From the NCBI GenBank assembly GCA_963680875.1, contig OY804585.1:28138186-28202185 (forward strand): a DNA stretch of 64,000 nt, read 5' to 3'. The notes below the pieces were generated by a model that saw only the letters and a program-made list of their open reading frames with translations, searched no databases and was not told the DNA's origin. A program made the translations under genes and the position numbers. Origin of the DNA: Bathymodiolus brooksi. Taxonomy: Eukaryota > Mollusca > Bivalvia > Mytilida > Modiolidae. Below, in pieces: positions 45,371 to 57,800 of the stretch. Positions within the stretch are counted from its first letter, which is position 1; every line of letters starts with the position of its first letter.

Positions 45371-48017
45371 ATTGGGTAAAATAGGATAAAGTTTGATTTA
45401 ACACATTAGCATGTCATTGACTTAAAGACAAAATCAATGCCAGAAAGTTTCAAAATCATAATTCTTGTGCATATTCTGCTAGTACATGTATACTTTTAAA
45501 ATTTATATAATAAGAATAGTTCATATAAATTAAACCAGCTTATATTACAATATATACATAATATATATGCACGACCTTATTATTTTTTTTTTACATGTTT
45601 CTTTTTTTAACCAAGGTCCATTCGCCCTTATTTTGGTCAATAAAGAAAGTCATGAGTCTCACTTGTAGAAAAAATAGTGAGTTCTAACTTAGAATCTAAG
45701 CACAAGTAATGAGTCCAGGATTCGCCCATACGAGTTGCAAGCATCTCTGGTTGGGTTAGGGTTAGTTGTGTATTATTTTTGATGATAATCCATTTACTGG
45801 ATTTTATATCAATAAATAATTTGAATTTGGTTGGGAGTAGTTCGCCCCCCCCCCCTTTTCCCCCCATAATTTGACCTACATTTGTAAATGACAACACAAG
45901 GTAGTTGCATTTCATTTTAAGAAAAATTGTTGGGCCAGATGGGTGTGTAGATAGCTTTTGAGAGATAAATCATCCAGTTCTTGGTCTATACATTGCTATA
46001 ATTTATATGATATATGATACTTACGACGAATCATGATGCATTCCTACTCCTAGATCCTAGGCTAGCTACTGTATGTCTGACTGCCTTTACCAAATCTAAA
46101 GATTTTGCGAGGCTCTATTATGTTGCTGACATTAAGAAAGTTGCCGGTAATTGGGTTGTCGTTTGTCCATATAATAAATTCAAATAATGCGTGATATCCA
46201 TACTGAACGTAGCGATAATTTTTGTTGTTTACATTTTTTATATTCAAAATATTTACAAAATTAGCGCCTCCCACGCTTCTCGATGATTGGTCGTTGAATC
46301 GGATTACCTGCACTTCGTTAATTTCCGATGCGTGTCTACCAAAGTTTGCTTAATCAACTCATAGATATGGATGTTTAAAGTAATATTGAATTTGATCTTT
46401 AGTAAAAAAAAAAAAAATTATTGTTTTAATTTGCTGGATTTTCTTTTTCAACAATATTTATAACTTGAATAATACTGCGCCCTGTATCGGCACTTTCGCT
46501 GGATGAGGGCTTGAACGCTCTTAGTGGTAAAAATCCGTCAGGCTGCTGGGTGGTACAGCCGACCAATCAAATGTCAGATAATAGCGCGTGTGCGCATTAG
46601 TTAATCCCTTTACTTCCGTTTGTAAATATTGACAAAACAAACACGGAGAAGGATTGTGCACGTGCCTTAGCATATTTAGAAAACAAATACACCTTTATTC
46701 TCATAATTATGATTTAAATTGCCATAGATTCACAAATCTTTAAAGATTTTAAAAAATAAAACACTGTGTAATCATTTTTTGAAGTTTTTATGTTTTAATT
46801 TAAATTTGCTAAAATGTCACAATACACATCTAACATGTATTTGTGTAATGTATGTGGGACAATAAAAGTGAATTTATTGTGGATAATAGGGCCGACACGC
46901 GTAACTTGCCGTTAACATAAGATTGTATAAATATGGATATTCACAGGTTAAATTAAGGGAAATGGGATGAAATAATAAAGAAATTTTATTGAAAATAAAT
47001 ATGTAAACAGAAAGTTGATTATTTCATAAATAAAAATGATTTTTAATACAATTTATTAAGAAATACCCATCACAATATCGTTATTTAGGTAAATACTTAT
47101 TAGACTGATTTTTTTTAAAACCATTTTTGTCTTTAATTGATAACTGACCCAAGTTAGCCTAAATAAATGAAATGTGACTTAATGTCTTAATTATATAAAT
47201 CTTTGCCTTCTATCAATTTTAATTTCTTATCTATTTCTTATTCTTATTATGTAACAATATGGTCATCAACCTAGGTTGTTATTTTCATTGAATGGCATCT
47301 CAAAAGAGATGGCTTCACAGTAGGAGCTCTTCCTGTATATTGGTTACATCCTGTATATTACAACTGACCAATAAGAGTGAATTCAATTCAAGCTTTTATT
47401 TACTTTCCAACTTTGAAATAAAAATCATTATGTTTTAATATTTAAAGAATAGTAATTATTCATTTAAGTTTCATTTCATGTTTGGTTGTATTTATCCAGA
47501 TATGTGTATTGCATACAGCATTACATTATCTGATTGCTCCATTGGACATTATTTACAAACACTTTAGCTCCTCCTATTTTATGTCGTAATAACCATAAGT
47601 CATAGCGATTTACTATTTCCGGTTTGACGGATTTTTTCAATGAATGCATCCAGGCGTTAATGTGGCGACCAGCGGGAGCGTAATATAACAACTGGATTAT
47701 TCGGGTTACAATATTTATTAAATATTTTTCTCCCATAATGCCATTTGTAAACAACCCGCCATCTTTAAATCTGTTAGTTGAAAACACGAACTAGTATTAA
47801 AAACGTGTTCTTGGTAGCATCAAAGGTAATTTGCTTACAAAACGACTTATGAAGCACACACAGTCAAATCTATTCTTAGACATAAATTTAATCCCAAATG
47901 GATTCAAAGGCACTACAAACAACAGAAAATAGTAATCCAAGCCCTCCCCCCCCCACCCCCCTCCCCCCCACCCCCCTCCCCATTTGACTGGCCAACCTAG
48001 GCTAGCGGTCCTAGGGA
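45371..48017. other. Central part of the 12.2-kb element, no accepted gene
   Basis: Minus-strand frames at 46062-46313 and 47521-47787 have no motif or verified splice sites. On the minus strand near 47755 there is AAGATGGCGGG, like a YY1 site, and ACTTCCG-like sequence at about 46611-46620 resembles an ETS site, so promoter-like sequence for a minus-strand gene is possible. This is weak evidence. Confidence 0.4.
47941..47985 (-). other. G-quadruplex-type G-rich tract (minus strand)
   Basis: On the plus strand this is runs of 4-9 C separated by A or T (for example CCCCCCCCCACCCCCCTCCC). The minus strand therefore has at least four long G runs with one-base loops. Confidence 0.85.
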
Positions 48018-48888
48018 ATCTAATCACAGGGCCTTGTCACTATCCAGGTAAATATACTATCAATGTATAAACATATACAAGGGCGGACATCTTTTTTTAC
48101 CCCCGCTCACTTCAAGTCGTGTTTGTTTTTTAAATTCCTTCTAATATATTCAAAACCCTGTTTGGTTCAACTCCCAAGACCTTACTTTTTTTTAAAAATA
48201 TCATGACCTCCCCTCGACTACCTCTTGTGAAGGCGCAGCGGTCGTTTTTGTCAGGAATTCGCCCGAGTAGAGAACAACATGGACCCAAAGTGAAAGTAAC
48301 AGCGCCACCTCTCGGGGTTTTAGCTTTGAGGTAAGGAAAATACCGTTAAGATTCAAACATCATTAAACGAGCAGGACGATTTGAAGCGAAAACTGAACAT
48401 TTTTGACTTGTACATACAATGAATGATAAATGCCATTTTCAAGGCTTTTTCTTGATTGCTGTCCATTTTCTTTAATTTATTATTTCGTCTGTTATTTCCC
48501 GCGGTATCTTATACTTAGAAACACGATAACTAGCGAGAAAACCAAATATCGAATGGTAAAACCCCGAGAGTTCTGAACTTCCGTTTTTTTAATAGGTGGC
48601 GCTGTTGCTTTCACTTTGGGTCCATGTTGTTCTCTACTCAGGCGAATTCCTGACAAAAACGACCGCTGCGCCTTCACAAGAGGTAGTCGAGGGGGGGTCA
48701 TGATATTTTTTGAAAAGAATAAGGTCTTGGGAGTTGAACCAAACAGGGTTTTGAATATATTAGAAGGAATTTAAAAAAACAAACACGACTTGAAGCGAGC
48801 GGGGGTAAAAAAAGATGTCCGCCCTTGTATATGTTTATACATTGATAGTATATTTACCTGGATAGTGACAAGGCCCTGTGATCTAATC
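48018..48888. mobile_element. hAT-like foldback element with about 300-bp arms
   Basis: The left arm starts ACAGGGCCTTGTCACTATCC and the right arm ends in its complement. Arms run about 48026-48325 and 48575-48880 with a loop of about 250 bp. ATCTAATC occurs on both sides (48018-48025 and 48881-48888), as expected for an 8-bp hAT target duplication. CAGGG ends are typical of hAT. It has no transposase. Confidence 0.8.
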
Positions 48889-49473
48889 ATGCAAAGACAC
48901 CATTTGTAATTAAGTATCGTTTCTTTCATATGAAACTCTTTCTGCATTAAAGTAACATTTCAAGAGCCTATATATCATAACTTCACCCATTTTCGACGGT
49001 TTGTTTCACGTTAACTTATGATTGATCTTCTACATCCTACGATGTTCCATCACTCGAGTCGTGATGATTATACATCGACGCGAACAGACAAGATTGATTG
49101 ATTGGTGCTTAATTGAAAATTCCAAATTGATAAAATAACAACATTTATATACACTGTACATAATAAACAGAAAATTAGAATTTTCAAACTCAAACTCAAA
49201 GACAAAGGTAAAAGTATCACCTATCAATGGAATGTCATTTCCAATTGGATTAGTTTATATAAATAATGATCTAAAAAAAATAATCATATATACATTATAT
49301 TTCAATGATCTCTGCAGTTCGCTATGCAAACAAATTGACACATTTATTTTTTTTGTCCTGTCATGAATGCATGATGCACAAATATAAAAAGCAAACACTT
49401 GGTGTTTATCCATATTGGTCAAGTTCAGTGTTTACTATGATTATTTAGAAAGACATGACATTTCACTGTAATA

Positions 49474-49508
<35 letters not shown>

Positions 49509-49556
49509 CACCAGAAGTTTTATGTAATATTTTAAATGTGTTTCACTTGTTTTCAG
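48889..49556. other. Sequence before the plus-strand exon, nothing recognised
   Basis: An (AT)n run at about 49480-49504 precedes the exon acceptor. No other feature. Confidence 0.4.
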
Positions 49557-52385
49557 CTGGTACAAATTGTATGAAGCCAAAAAAAGATGTTACCTTGCCC
49601 AAGACCCCTTATTATCGCAGGTATTTATTCATTGTGTATTTTTCTATGTTACGCCTGGTACATTTCCACTGCTTCATGCTTAAGTGTATAGTGCATTATA
49701 TGGTGTGGTAGATCATGGGTTTGAGCTCCGGTAAGGTTAAAACAAAGACTATCAAATTGGTTCTTGTGCTTCGCTAATCACACAGCATAATGTTCCAGGT
49801 TGGAGAGGCATGCCTTATTCCAGACTGTTATTTCAGTGATCTGGCACTAAAAATCCAACTAATCGTGTTGGTCTACAACAAAGCAGACATCATCTCATCA
49901 AATTGTAACTTGTTCTCGCCATGATATAGCTAAAACGTTGCTCACTTGGCATTAAACAACTAAACAACAATCATTCACTTACTAAATGTATAGATGTATA
50001 GTGTCTACAATTTTGGTTATTTGTTCCCATAAATATTTAAACTAGGACTTAACTTAGAGCAAGGTAAAATAATTATAAAATCCGATGATTAAGAAAATAA
50101 TTGAATTGCTAAATCAATTATTTGTAACTTACACAATATGATTTCAAAATGGAACAAATATATTATGAAAAAAAACAACTTAATTAGTGCTAGTCATGCA
50201 GAAATAAAACATGCAAAATTTGTTTTTAATATATTTAATTTCATTTTACTTATAAATTTACATGTATAATTCTATTGTCTGAAGTTGTAATTTGACAGCA
50301 GGATACAACTGTAATAACCTACTATATTGTATTAATATGTGAAATCTTTACATTTTGTATATTTAAATGTAATAAGTTACAGTACAGAAAGGGACATACC
50401 GTGATCAATCACCGTGATAGTGGTCATGCCTAGGAGAGCGATGGGGATTAAAAATTTTAATTCATGTCGGTGATCAAGGGGCAATAAAACACCAGGTGTT
50501 AATCTTGTAATCAAGTGTGTCGTTTTACAGGTAAACTAGTCAGATAAGATGTACAGGTGAAATTACGTTTTTATATCGCCTATTTTTTTTTCAGGTACTG
50601 TCTCAGATTCCCCTCAGAATTAAAAAAAAAAAACTTTTTTATTTCTTTCCTCCAAACGGAAAACATCCTTGAACGTAATCCCGGGAATGAAATCCCGAGA
50701 TCGAGAAAATAGCACGAGAACGGAGAGTTCATTTGAATTGATGAATAAAATGTAAATAATAAATGATTATTCAACTTCAATTCAGTGAAATCATGGGTTG
50801 TGCAAATTTGCTTCAAAGATTTTTAACCTTGGCTGTGAATTGCGTATCTACACCTAGTATTTTATTAACACGCGTACACGTGACCTGGCTTGTGCACAAA
50901 TGAAGTTTCATACACACGTGCGCGATATGCGTGATTTGTTACGTTTTAAAGCGTATTTCCAGTTCAATATTACATTTTAGTTCACTAATATTTTTTATAC
51001 GTTCAGTAATTTTTTTTATTTTAATCTTCGTAGAAAACCCAGTTAAAACCCTTTTCGTTGTAGAAATACGTACTAAATAATTTTTATACGGTCATTGAAG
51101 AATTTGATTAAAAATTAACGAAACAAATATTTATAAACAGATCGTTCAAAGAAGTACTACATGTCCAAAAGTCACTAAATTTACGGATATATTTTGGAAA
51201 TTAGCGGCTAATCTGCAGAAAGTTTAGAAACGTGAAAGGAAATAGGGAATTAACCTTTATCATGATTTTACTCCTACAAATGTTTGACATTACACAGTAT
51301 CTGACCAAAATCAAATGTCACCAGTTTATTTATTTATTCAAATTCAAATCTTAATTGGCTTTCAACCCAATAGATTTGTGACAAAATACAGCCAAAAACA
51401 AACCAAAGTTTATGGAATAAATTAAAAGCATGCTCTTCGTTTTCCGCTTTTTGTTCATTTTGTAGCCATTGGGCTACGTAAATTTGGATTGTTATAGGTT
51501 TGCAATTTTAAAGAAAATTATTTCCATCTAAAACGGAATTACGTAACAAGCCAAGTGTGTAAAACAGTTTACTTGAATTGTTAATTTTTTTCAATACGAG
51601 AGGTAAAAGTCCAAAACACAAAATAAACCAATAATCAATTTTAAGTCTGCTCTTTACCAACTAAACACTACAAAACCCGCGATTGCAAAGTCCGTGTTTC
51701 AAAACCCCGCGCCTGCGGTTTAACTTATAAACAAAAAATACATTTATGAAGTAGCCCGTATTTACGAATAATTCAATGCATACTGAATTCGACCCAACAA
51801 AAGAAAAAAACTGAGAAATTAAAATTAAACAAGATAAAGTTCAGTTGCGGTTTCAACAAAATTCTTAATATAGAACTTGAGGTCATAAAGTAGAACTTTC
51901 TTAAACAAACGAAAACGATAACAAGACAGACATTCTTTGGCAATGAAAAGCAACAAACAGTCAAATATTAACAGCAAGAGGATACACAATTAATTGTCAA
52001 AAATCCATCCTTCAGTAGCAATAATTACGGCTTACGATATTAAAAGTCAACAGGTAGAACAGGTAACGCTAATCTCTTAATTGGCGGTAAAATATCAATC
52101 GGCGCACAGGTGACCGAGAGCCATAAAATTTAATCCCCACCACCTTGTTTTATGGTCCTTTTTAGGTCTATCACAGTGGGTTTATGTCCGTGATGATATG
52201 TCTAAAGGATTAAAAATTATGTCTCTCGGAGTGATCAATCACGGTATGCCCCTTTCTGTACTGTATTTTAAGGTTTGTTTTTCTTACATGTTTTGTAATT
52301 TTATTTCAGGAAAATTGAAGAACAAGATGATCAGTCAGTCATAGAGGAACCACAACATATATATTTTCAATTCAGGAAATATTGA
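49557..52385 (+). CDS. Last two exons of a spliced plus-strand gene (unrecognised)
   Basis: Exon 49557-49620 follows CTTGTTTTCAG and ends CGCAG|GTATTT. Exon 52310-52385 follows TTTTATTTCAG and ends with TGA. Joined in phase 2 they give a basic then acidic C-terminus with MKPKKDVTLPKTPYYRR and KIEEQDDQSVIEEPQHIYFQ before FRKY-stop. The alternative frame of the first exon is also open, but it does not join to an open frame in the second. The intron holds an S3 SINE (49693-49994) and a TIR element (50380-52263) that ends 46 bp before the acceptor. Upstream exons were not located. The protein is not recognised. The opposite-strand gene at 43-45 kb is convergent or divergent depending on where its missing exons lie. 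Confidence 0.5.
49693..49994 (+). mobile_element. SINE family S3 (plus) with 9-bp target duplication
   Basis: TGTATAGTG at 49684-49692 and 49995-50003. Box-B-like GGGTTTGAGCTC; tail TTCTCGCCATGATATAGCTA, then AAACAACTAAACAAC. Confidence 0.9.
50380..52263. mobile_element. 1.88-kb non-autonomous TIR element, TA target
   Basis: Ends are CAGTACAGAAAGGGACATAC and its near-exact complement, TIR of about 30-40 bp with further subterminal similarity (GGGGATTAAAAATTTTAATT-like). Each side is followed by TA. No transposase frame: the longest frame inside is a 63-codon chance frame. The TA target places it in the Tc1/mariner-pogo group. Confidence 0.85.
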
Positions 52386-52611
52386 CACGTGTGGATCAAG
52401 TGTAAATATCTGTTGAAGACAGAAAAGCACGGCTAAATTTAACTGTAGTACAGACCAATCACTTGTTACAGATAGACATGGACATTTGAAGAAGAACTGG
52501 TTGAGAATTTTGTTGAGAGAGATTGAACTGGGACATACTCTTACTCTGAATGTTTGGGGGAATCTTGAGCTAGGGGAAAATCAATGAAAAATGATTAAGA
52601 CACTTTATTAT

Positions 52612-52800
52612 ATTGAAGTGTTAGGGTGTTTATCGCCACTTTTAACAATCTTTTGTTGTATCACAGTGCATGAAGCTCAGTTTTATTGGTGGAGGAAAAC
52701 GGAAAAAACCACCGAGCAGGATTTGAACTCACAACTTTAGTGGTGATAGGCACTGATTGCACATGTAGTTGAAAATCAAACTACCATACGATCAAGATGG
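52612..52800 (-). mobile_element. SINE S1 (minus), internally deleted
   Basis: ATCGCCACTTTTAACAATCT, GGAAAAAACCACCGAGCAGG and GATTTGAACTC. The central body is missing. Confidence 0.75.
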
Positions 52801-53044
52801 CCATTTTTATTATAATATTGAAAGCATGCAACAGACAATATAGTGACTATTCCTGAAGTCTTTTTTTTTAGAAGCCTTTGTATTCTATGTATTTCCTACT
52901 TTGTTATCCTATGTTTATGTACTATAAATATTATTATCAGCAAGTAAAAGTTGCCATATTCAGATTTCTTCCTTTTGTTTTTATGAAAAAATGATTTTCT
53001 GTGCAATGAGGTTTGCTGAACAATGTTGAAAAGTGTTGTATATA

Positions 53045-53434
53045 CAGTCATACCTGGTTATGTCAATATCAGATACACCTCGAGTGTGCTAGATTGTGGG
53101 TTTGAGCCCTGTTCGGGTCAAATCAAAGAATATAAAATTGGTATCTGTTGCTTCTCCACTAAGCAGGTTGGCTCGGAATCAGAATAATGTGTCCGAGTTG
53201 AGTGACATGTCTACCCGCAGATTGTTGTTTCAGTGAGCTAGCACTATAAAATCCAACTCAGCGTGTTGGTTTAGTACAAAGTGAACCTGAACATTGAAAA
53301 TTAACTTGTTCTCGCCATGATATAGCTGAAAAATTGCTGAATTGGCATTAAGCAACAATCACTCACTCAATCTCAGATAAGTTGTTTCTTTGGATAACTA
53401 AAAGTAAGAAGTTTGACATTATGAGGTTCGACTG
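53045..53434. mobile_element. pogo/Tigger-like MITE split by a SINE
   Basis: TIRs CAGTCATACCTGGTTATGTC and the complement of CAGTCGAACCTCATAATGTC, with TA on both sides. Without the SINE (53076-53372) the MITE is about 90 bp. Confidence 0.88.
53076..53372 (+). mobile_element. SINE S3 (plus) nested in the MITE
   Basis: Target duplication TCAGATA at 53069-53075 and 53373-53379. Box-B GGGTTTGAGCCC; body ATGTGTCCGAGTTGAGTGAC, tail TTGGCATTAAGCAACAATCA. Confidence 0.92.
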
Positions 53435-53436
53435 TA

Positions 53437-53955
53437 TACAATGTTTAAACTTCAATCATCATTAGAAACCTCAAGACCTCAGTAATTGCATGTACATGAT
53501 GAGTGATCAGTATAGTACCTATTAACTTTCTTATGCACACTATGATGGAAACTTTAATCTACTTTTGAATATTTGATGAGGAGTAAATTTTCAGAACCCA
53601 GAAAAAATGTAATCTGCATCCATCAAACCAATAACTATGTGCATGTGTAGCACAGTGAATGCTCAATTTTCTGGAGAACACAAGTTTTCACTATTTTAGT
53701 GAAGTTCATGTTACTTGTTTTCAATTTTCTATGTTTTATGCTGGTCTTTGTCTAATTTTCTTTGAAAAAATTTGAATATACCAAAGAGTTGAACAGTTTT
53801 AACACCTGTTTCAGGGAAGATTAGAAACATCACTATTTATTAAATTTGTATTCTAACTGAAGACTTGGCAGTATTAATCAATTAGTTAATATTAGTTGAT
53901 ATTCTTCATTCAATTGGATATTAATCAAATTTAAAAATAAAACCTTAAGAAATGA
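53437..53955. other. AT-rich sequence, nothing recognised
   Basis: Between the MITE and the right subterminal array. Confidence 0.5.
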
Positions 53956-54463
53956 CTAAATAAACTTTTCCACAAAAAAAATGTTTTTTCTGGCCTAAAA
54001 AATTACTCAGTCAAACTTTCTGAACTTTTTCCAACATAAAAAAAAAATCAAAGTCCAACTTTCCAAGCTTTATCCAACATAAAAAATGACAAAGTCCTAT
54101 TTTCCGAATTTATTCTAACCATAAAATATTGCAGACTATTTTCCAAACTTTTCCGCCATCAAAAATGACAAAGTCCAACTTTCCGCATCTTTTTCCGCCA
54201 TTAAAAATGACAAAGTTCAACTTTCCGAGCTTTTTCCACCAATAAAAATGACAAAGTCCAACTTTCCGAACTTTTTTTGCCAATAAAAATAATAAAGTCC
54301 AACTTTCCGCACTTTTTCCGACATAAAAAATTACAAAGTTCAAATTTCCGCACTTTTTCCGACCTAAAAAATGACAAAGTCCAAATTTCCGCATCTTTTT
54401 CCGCCATTCAAAATGATTAAGTCCAACTTTCCGAGCTTTTTCCGACATAAAAAATGCTACGGG
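53955..54463. repeat. Right subterminal 41-42-bp array (about 12 units)
   Basis: Units such as GACAAAGTCCAACTTTCCGA, ACTTTTTCCGACATAAAAAA. The reverse complement shares TCGGAAAAA and TTCGGAA with the left array. The repetitive minus frames at 54110-54469 are by-products. Confidence 0.9.
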
Positions 54464-54539
54464 ATACATGCCGGGTTATATACATATATGAAGAGCAAGT
54501 CAGTTATCATGAATCAGCATGGAGCATTAAACACGTCAT

Positions 54540-54700
54540 TTTCGACACATTTCTCGTGTTACTCGATATTTGGTTTTATGTGTAATGTTTTGTAGATCGT
54601 TGTTTGTCCTTTTTCTCTTGTCTTTTGTGCTCTCTTTCCTTCTTTGATATAATGATTCTGATTACCTCTTTGGTATCTTCAAACTCTTCTTCATCAAACG
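54540..54700 (+). repeat. Dispersed repeat R1 (plus), copy B
   Basis: Counterpart of 6040-6180. Confidence 0.7.
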
Positions 54701-54721
54701 AACATTTTATGTTCATTTTTT

Positions 54722-56600
54722 TTGCAATCGAACATTTAACGTACACTTATTGCTGCAATGGAACATTTAACGTACACTTATTGCTGCAATGGAACATTTA
54801 ACGTACACTTATTGCTGCAATGGAACATTTAACGTACACTTATTGCTGCAATGGAACATTTAACGTACACTTATTGCTGCAATGGAACATTTAACGTACA
54901 TTTATTGCTAGAGTGGAACATTTATAGTACACTTATTGCTGCAATGGAACATTTATAGTACACTTATTGCTGCAATGGAACATTTAACGTACACTTATTG
55001 CTGCAATGGAACATTTAACGTACACTTATTGCTACAGTGGAACATTTAACGTACACTTATTGCGGCAGTGGAACATTTAATGTACACTTATTGCTGCAAT
55101 GGAACATTTAACGTACATTTATTGCTGCAATGGAACATTTAACGTACACTTATTGCTGCAATGGAACATTTAACGTACACTTATTGCTGCAATGGAACAT
55201 TTAACGTACACTTATTGCTGCAATGGAACATTTAATGTACACTTATTGCTGCAATGGAACATTTAACGTACACTTATTGCTGCAATGGAACATTTAACGT
55301 ACACTTATTGCTGCAATGGAACATTTAACGTACACTTATTGCTGCAATGGAACATTTAACGTACACTTATTGCTGCAATGGAACATTTAACGTACACTTA
55401 TTGCTACAGTGGAACATTTAACGTACACTTATTGCGGAAGTGGAACATTTAATGTACACTTATTGCTGCAATGGAACATTTAACGTACATTTATTGCTGC
55501 AATGGAACATTTAACGTACACTTATTGCTGCAATGGAACATTTAACGTACACTTATTGCTGCAATGGAACATTTAACGTACACTTATTGCTACAATGGAA
55601 CATTTAATGTACACTTATTGCTGCAATGGAACATTTAACGTACACTTATTGCTGCAATGGAACATTTAACGTACACTTATTGCTGCAGTGGAACATTTAA
55701 CGTACACTTATTGCTGCAATGGAACATTTAACATACACTTATTGCTGCAGTGGAACATTTAATGTACACTTATTGCTGCAATGGAACATTTAACGTATAC
55801 TTATTGCTGCAATGGAACATTTAACGTACACTTGTTGCTGCAATGGAACATTTAACGTACACTTATTGCTGCACTGGAATATTTAACGTACACTTATTGC
55901 TGCAATGGAACATTTAACATACACTTATTGCTGCAGTGGAACATTTAATGTTCACTTATTGCTGCAATGGAACATTTAACGTACACTTATTGCTGCAATG
56001 GAACATTTAACGTACACTTATTGCTGCAACGGAACATTTAACGTACACTTATTGCTGCAATGGAACATTTAATGTACACTTATTGCTGCAATGGAACATT
56101 TAACGTACACTTATTGCTGCAATGGAACATTTAACGTACACTTATTGCTGCAATGGAACATTTAACGTACACTTATTGCTGCAATGGAACATTTAACGTA
56201 CACTTATTGCTGCAATGGAACATTTAACGTTCACATATTGCTGCAGTGGAACATTTAATGTACACTTATTGCTGCAATGGAACATTTAACGTACACTTAA
56301 TGCTGCAGTGGAACATTTAATGTACACTTATTGCTGCAATGGAACATTTAACGTACACTTATTGCTGCAATGGAACATTTAACGTACACTTATTGCTGCA
56401 ATGGAACATTTAACGTACACTTATTGCTGCAATGGAACATTTAACATACACTTATTGCTGCAATGGAACATTTAACGTTCACTTATTGCTGCAGTGGAAC
56501 ATTTAATGTACACTTATTGCTGCAATGGAACATTTAACGTACACTTATTGCTGCAATGGAACATTTAACGTACACTTATTGCTGCAATGGAACATTTTAT
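54722..56600 (+). repeat. 31-bp minisatellite, expanded form (about 60 units)
   Basis: Same unit as 6205-6330. Variant units recur in blocks: GCTACAGTGG at 55031 and again at 55403, 372 bp (12 units) later, each followed by a GCGG-AGTGG variant. This shows block duplication. Confidence 0.97.
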
Positions 56601-56734
56601 GAACAATTATTTCTGCAATCGATATTCAAAAAGTTTGATTAGTTATACTATGTTTAATTTACATCTTTTAACAACCATTTAATTATAAGAGATAACAAAT
56701 AAAGACATACCTGTATATTATGTCGCTATTGTCA

Positions 56735-56995
56735 TGTGGGGACCGTCGTGGCCGTGATCGTATGGTAGTTGGATTTACAACTACCTGTGCCTATCATCAC
56801 TGATGTTGTGAGCTCGAATCTCGATCAGGACGAGGTGTACAACATTATGTGATAAATTTTGTCGGTGACTTGCCCCAGCTCGGTGGTTTTCTTCGTGTCC
56901 TCCAGTTTCCTCCACCAATAAAACTGACCGCCACGATATAACTGAAATATTGGTAAAAGTGGCGTTAGGTACCACCAAGCAAACAAGCAAACATA
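56735..56995 (+). mobile_element. SINE S1 (plus), copy B
   Basis: Counterpart of 6450-6712. Confidence 0.85.
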
Positions 56996-57624
56996 TGTTT
57001 ATGTGGATGTTAATTTATCATTCTCAATGGCACCATTACGAATATATCAGTTATCCTTTGTATATTTTTACCCCTATGTTGTTTATATACTTTTTTTTTG
57101 TATTTTTCAAAATATGTTATATGATTAAATGACACTAATTTAATTTGATAAGAATACTACAATCTGATTGACTGATCTGTCTGGAACAATATTGGTTATA
57201 CATGATAACCTGGATTGGTATTGTGATGTCGCCAACGTATTCATTCACCACAGAAAAATTCAAATAGTCCCATGGAATAATCGTAATCAAAATAGAGGAA
57301 TTATTTAATTTTATTGTAAAAATTAAATTATAAGGAATATGTTTTACTTGCATAACCTGTTATGGCTATGGAAGAGTTTACGCTTTTCATAACAGCTTCT
57401 CGGTTTAATAAGCGTAAACTACCCCCAAACCAGGTTATTTCGTAAAACATGTTCCTTGAAGAAAGTATTTACCATTTACTGTACATGTGTATGGTAGGTT
57501 GATGCGAATCCATTGAACCTTCTACATCTACTTCGACCAAATATTGACCACATTCAACAAATTGAAGAATATGTCAGAGGTTGTACATAACCACTGAAAA
57601 AGGTTAGAATATTTACAGATTTTA

Positions 57625-57800
57625 TATAAGAAGACGTTGAAAATACCAAAGGGGTAATCAGAATCCGTACATCGAAGAACAGACAACATATTGGTCAAAA
57701 GAAAATAAACAAACGGACAAACCACGATCTACAAAACATACACATAAAATTAAAGATCGAGTAACACGAACCCCACTAAAGACCGGGGGTGAACTCACGT
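57625..57800 (-). repeat. Dispersed repeat R1 (minus), copy B
   Basis: Counterpart of 7376-7570. Confidence 0.75.

Larger units (their letters stand above)
42290..54463. mobile_element. 12.2-kb insertion with inverted ends and subterminal arrays (foldback-like DNA transposon)
   Basis: Copy A is continuous across this site (5940-5975), so this is an insertion in copy B. The left end is CCCGTAGCAGG. The right end is the complement, TGCTACGGG, giving 9 bp of perfect terminal inversion. Each end then has 41-42-bp tandem units rich in TCGGAAAAA-TTCGGAA, in mirror orientation (42430-42640 and 53955-54463). The target site is an AT repeat, so the target-site duplication cannot be read. Inside are spliced gene fragments on both strands and several younger insertions. 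Long inverted ends built of short tandem units are the mark of foldback-type elements. The superfamily is not established, and no DDE motif was found. Confidence 0.7.

Noticed and set aside
46062..46313. 83-codon minus-strand frame as a gene
   Set aside because: No family features. A GTAAGT donor lies just downstream at about 46018, but it does not join in phase to the coiled-coil exon.
47521..47787. 88-codon minus-strand frame as a gene
   Set aside because: No recognised motif, no splice evidence; begins in a short AT-rich region with promoter-like sites instead.
54110..54469. Basic repetitive minus-strand frame of 119 codons
   Set aside because: Produced by the 41-42-bp subterminal array of the 12.2-kb element.
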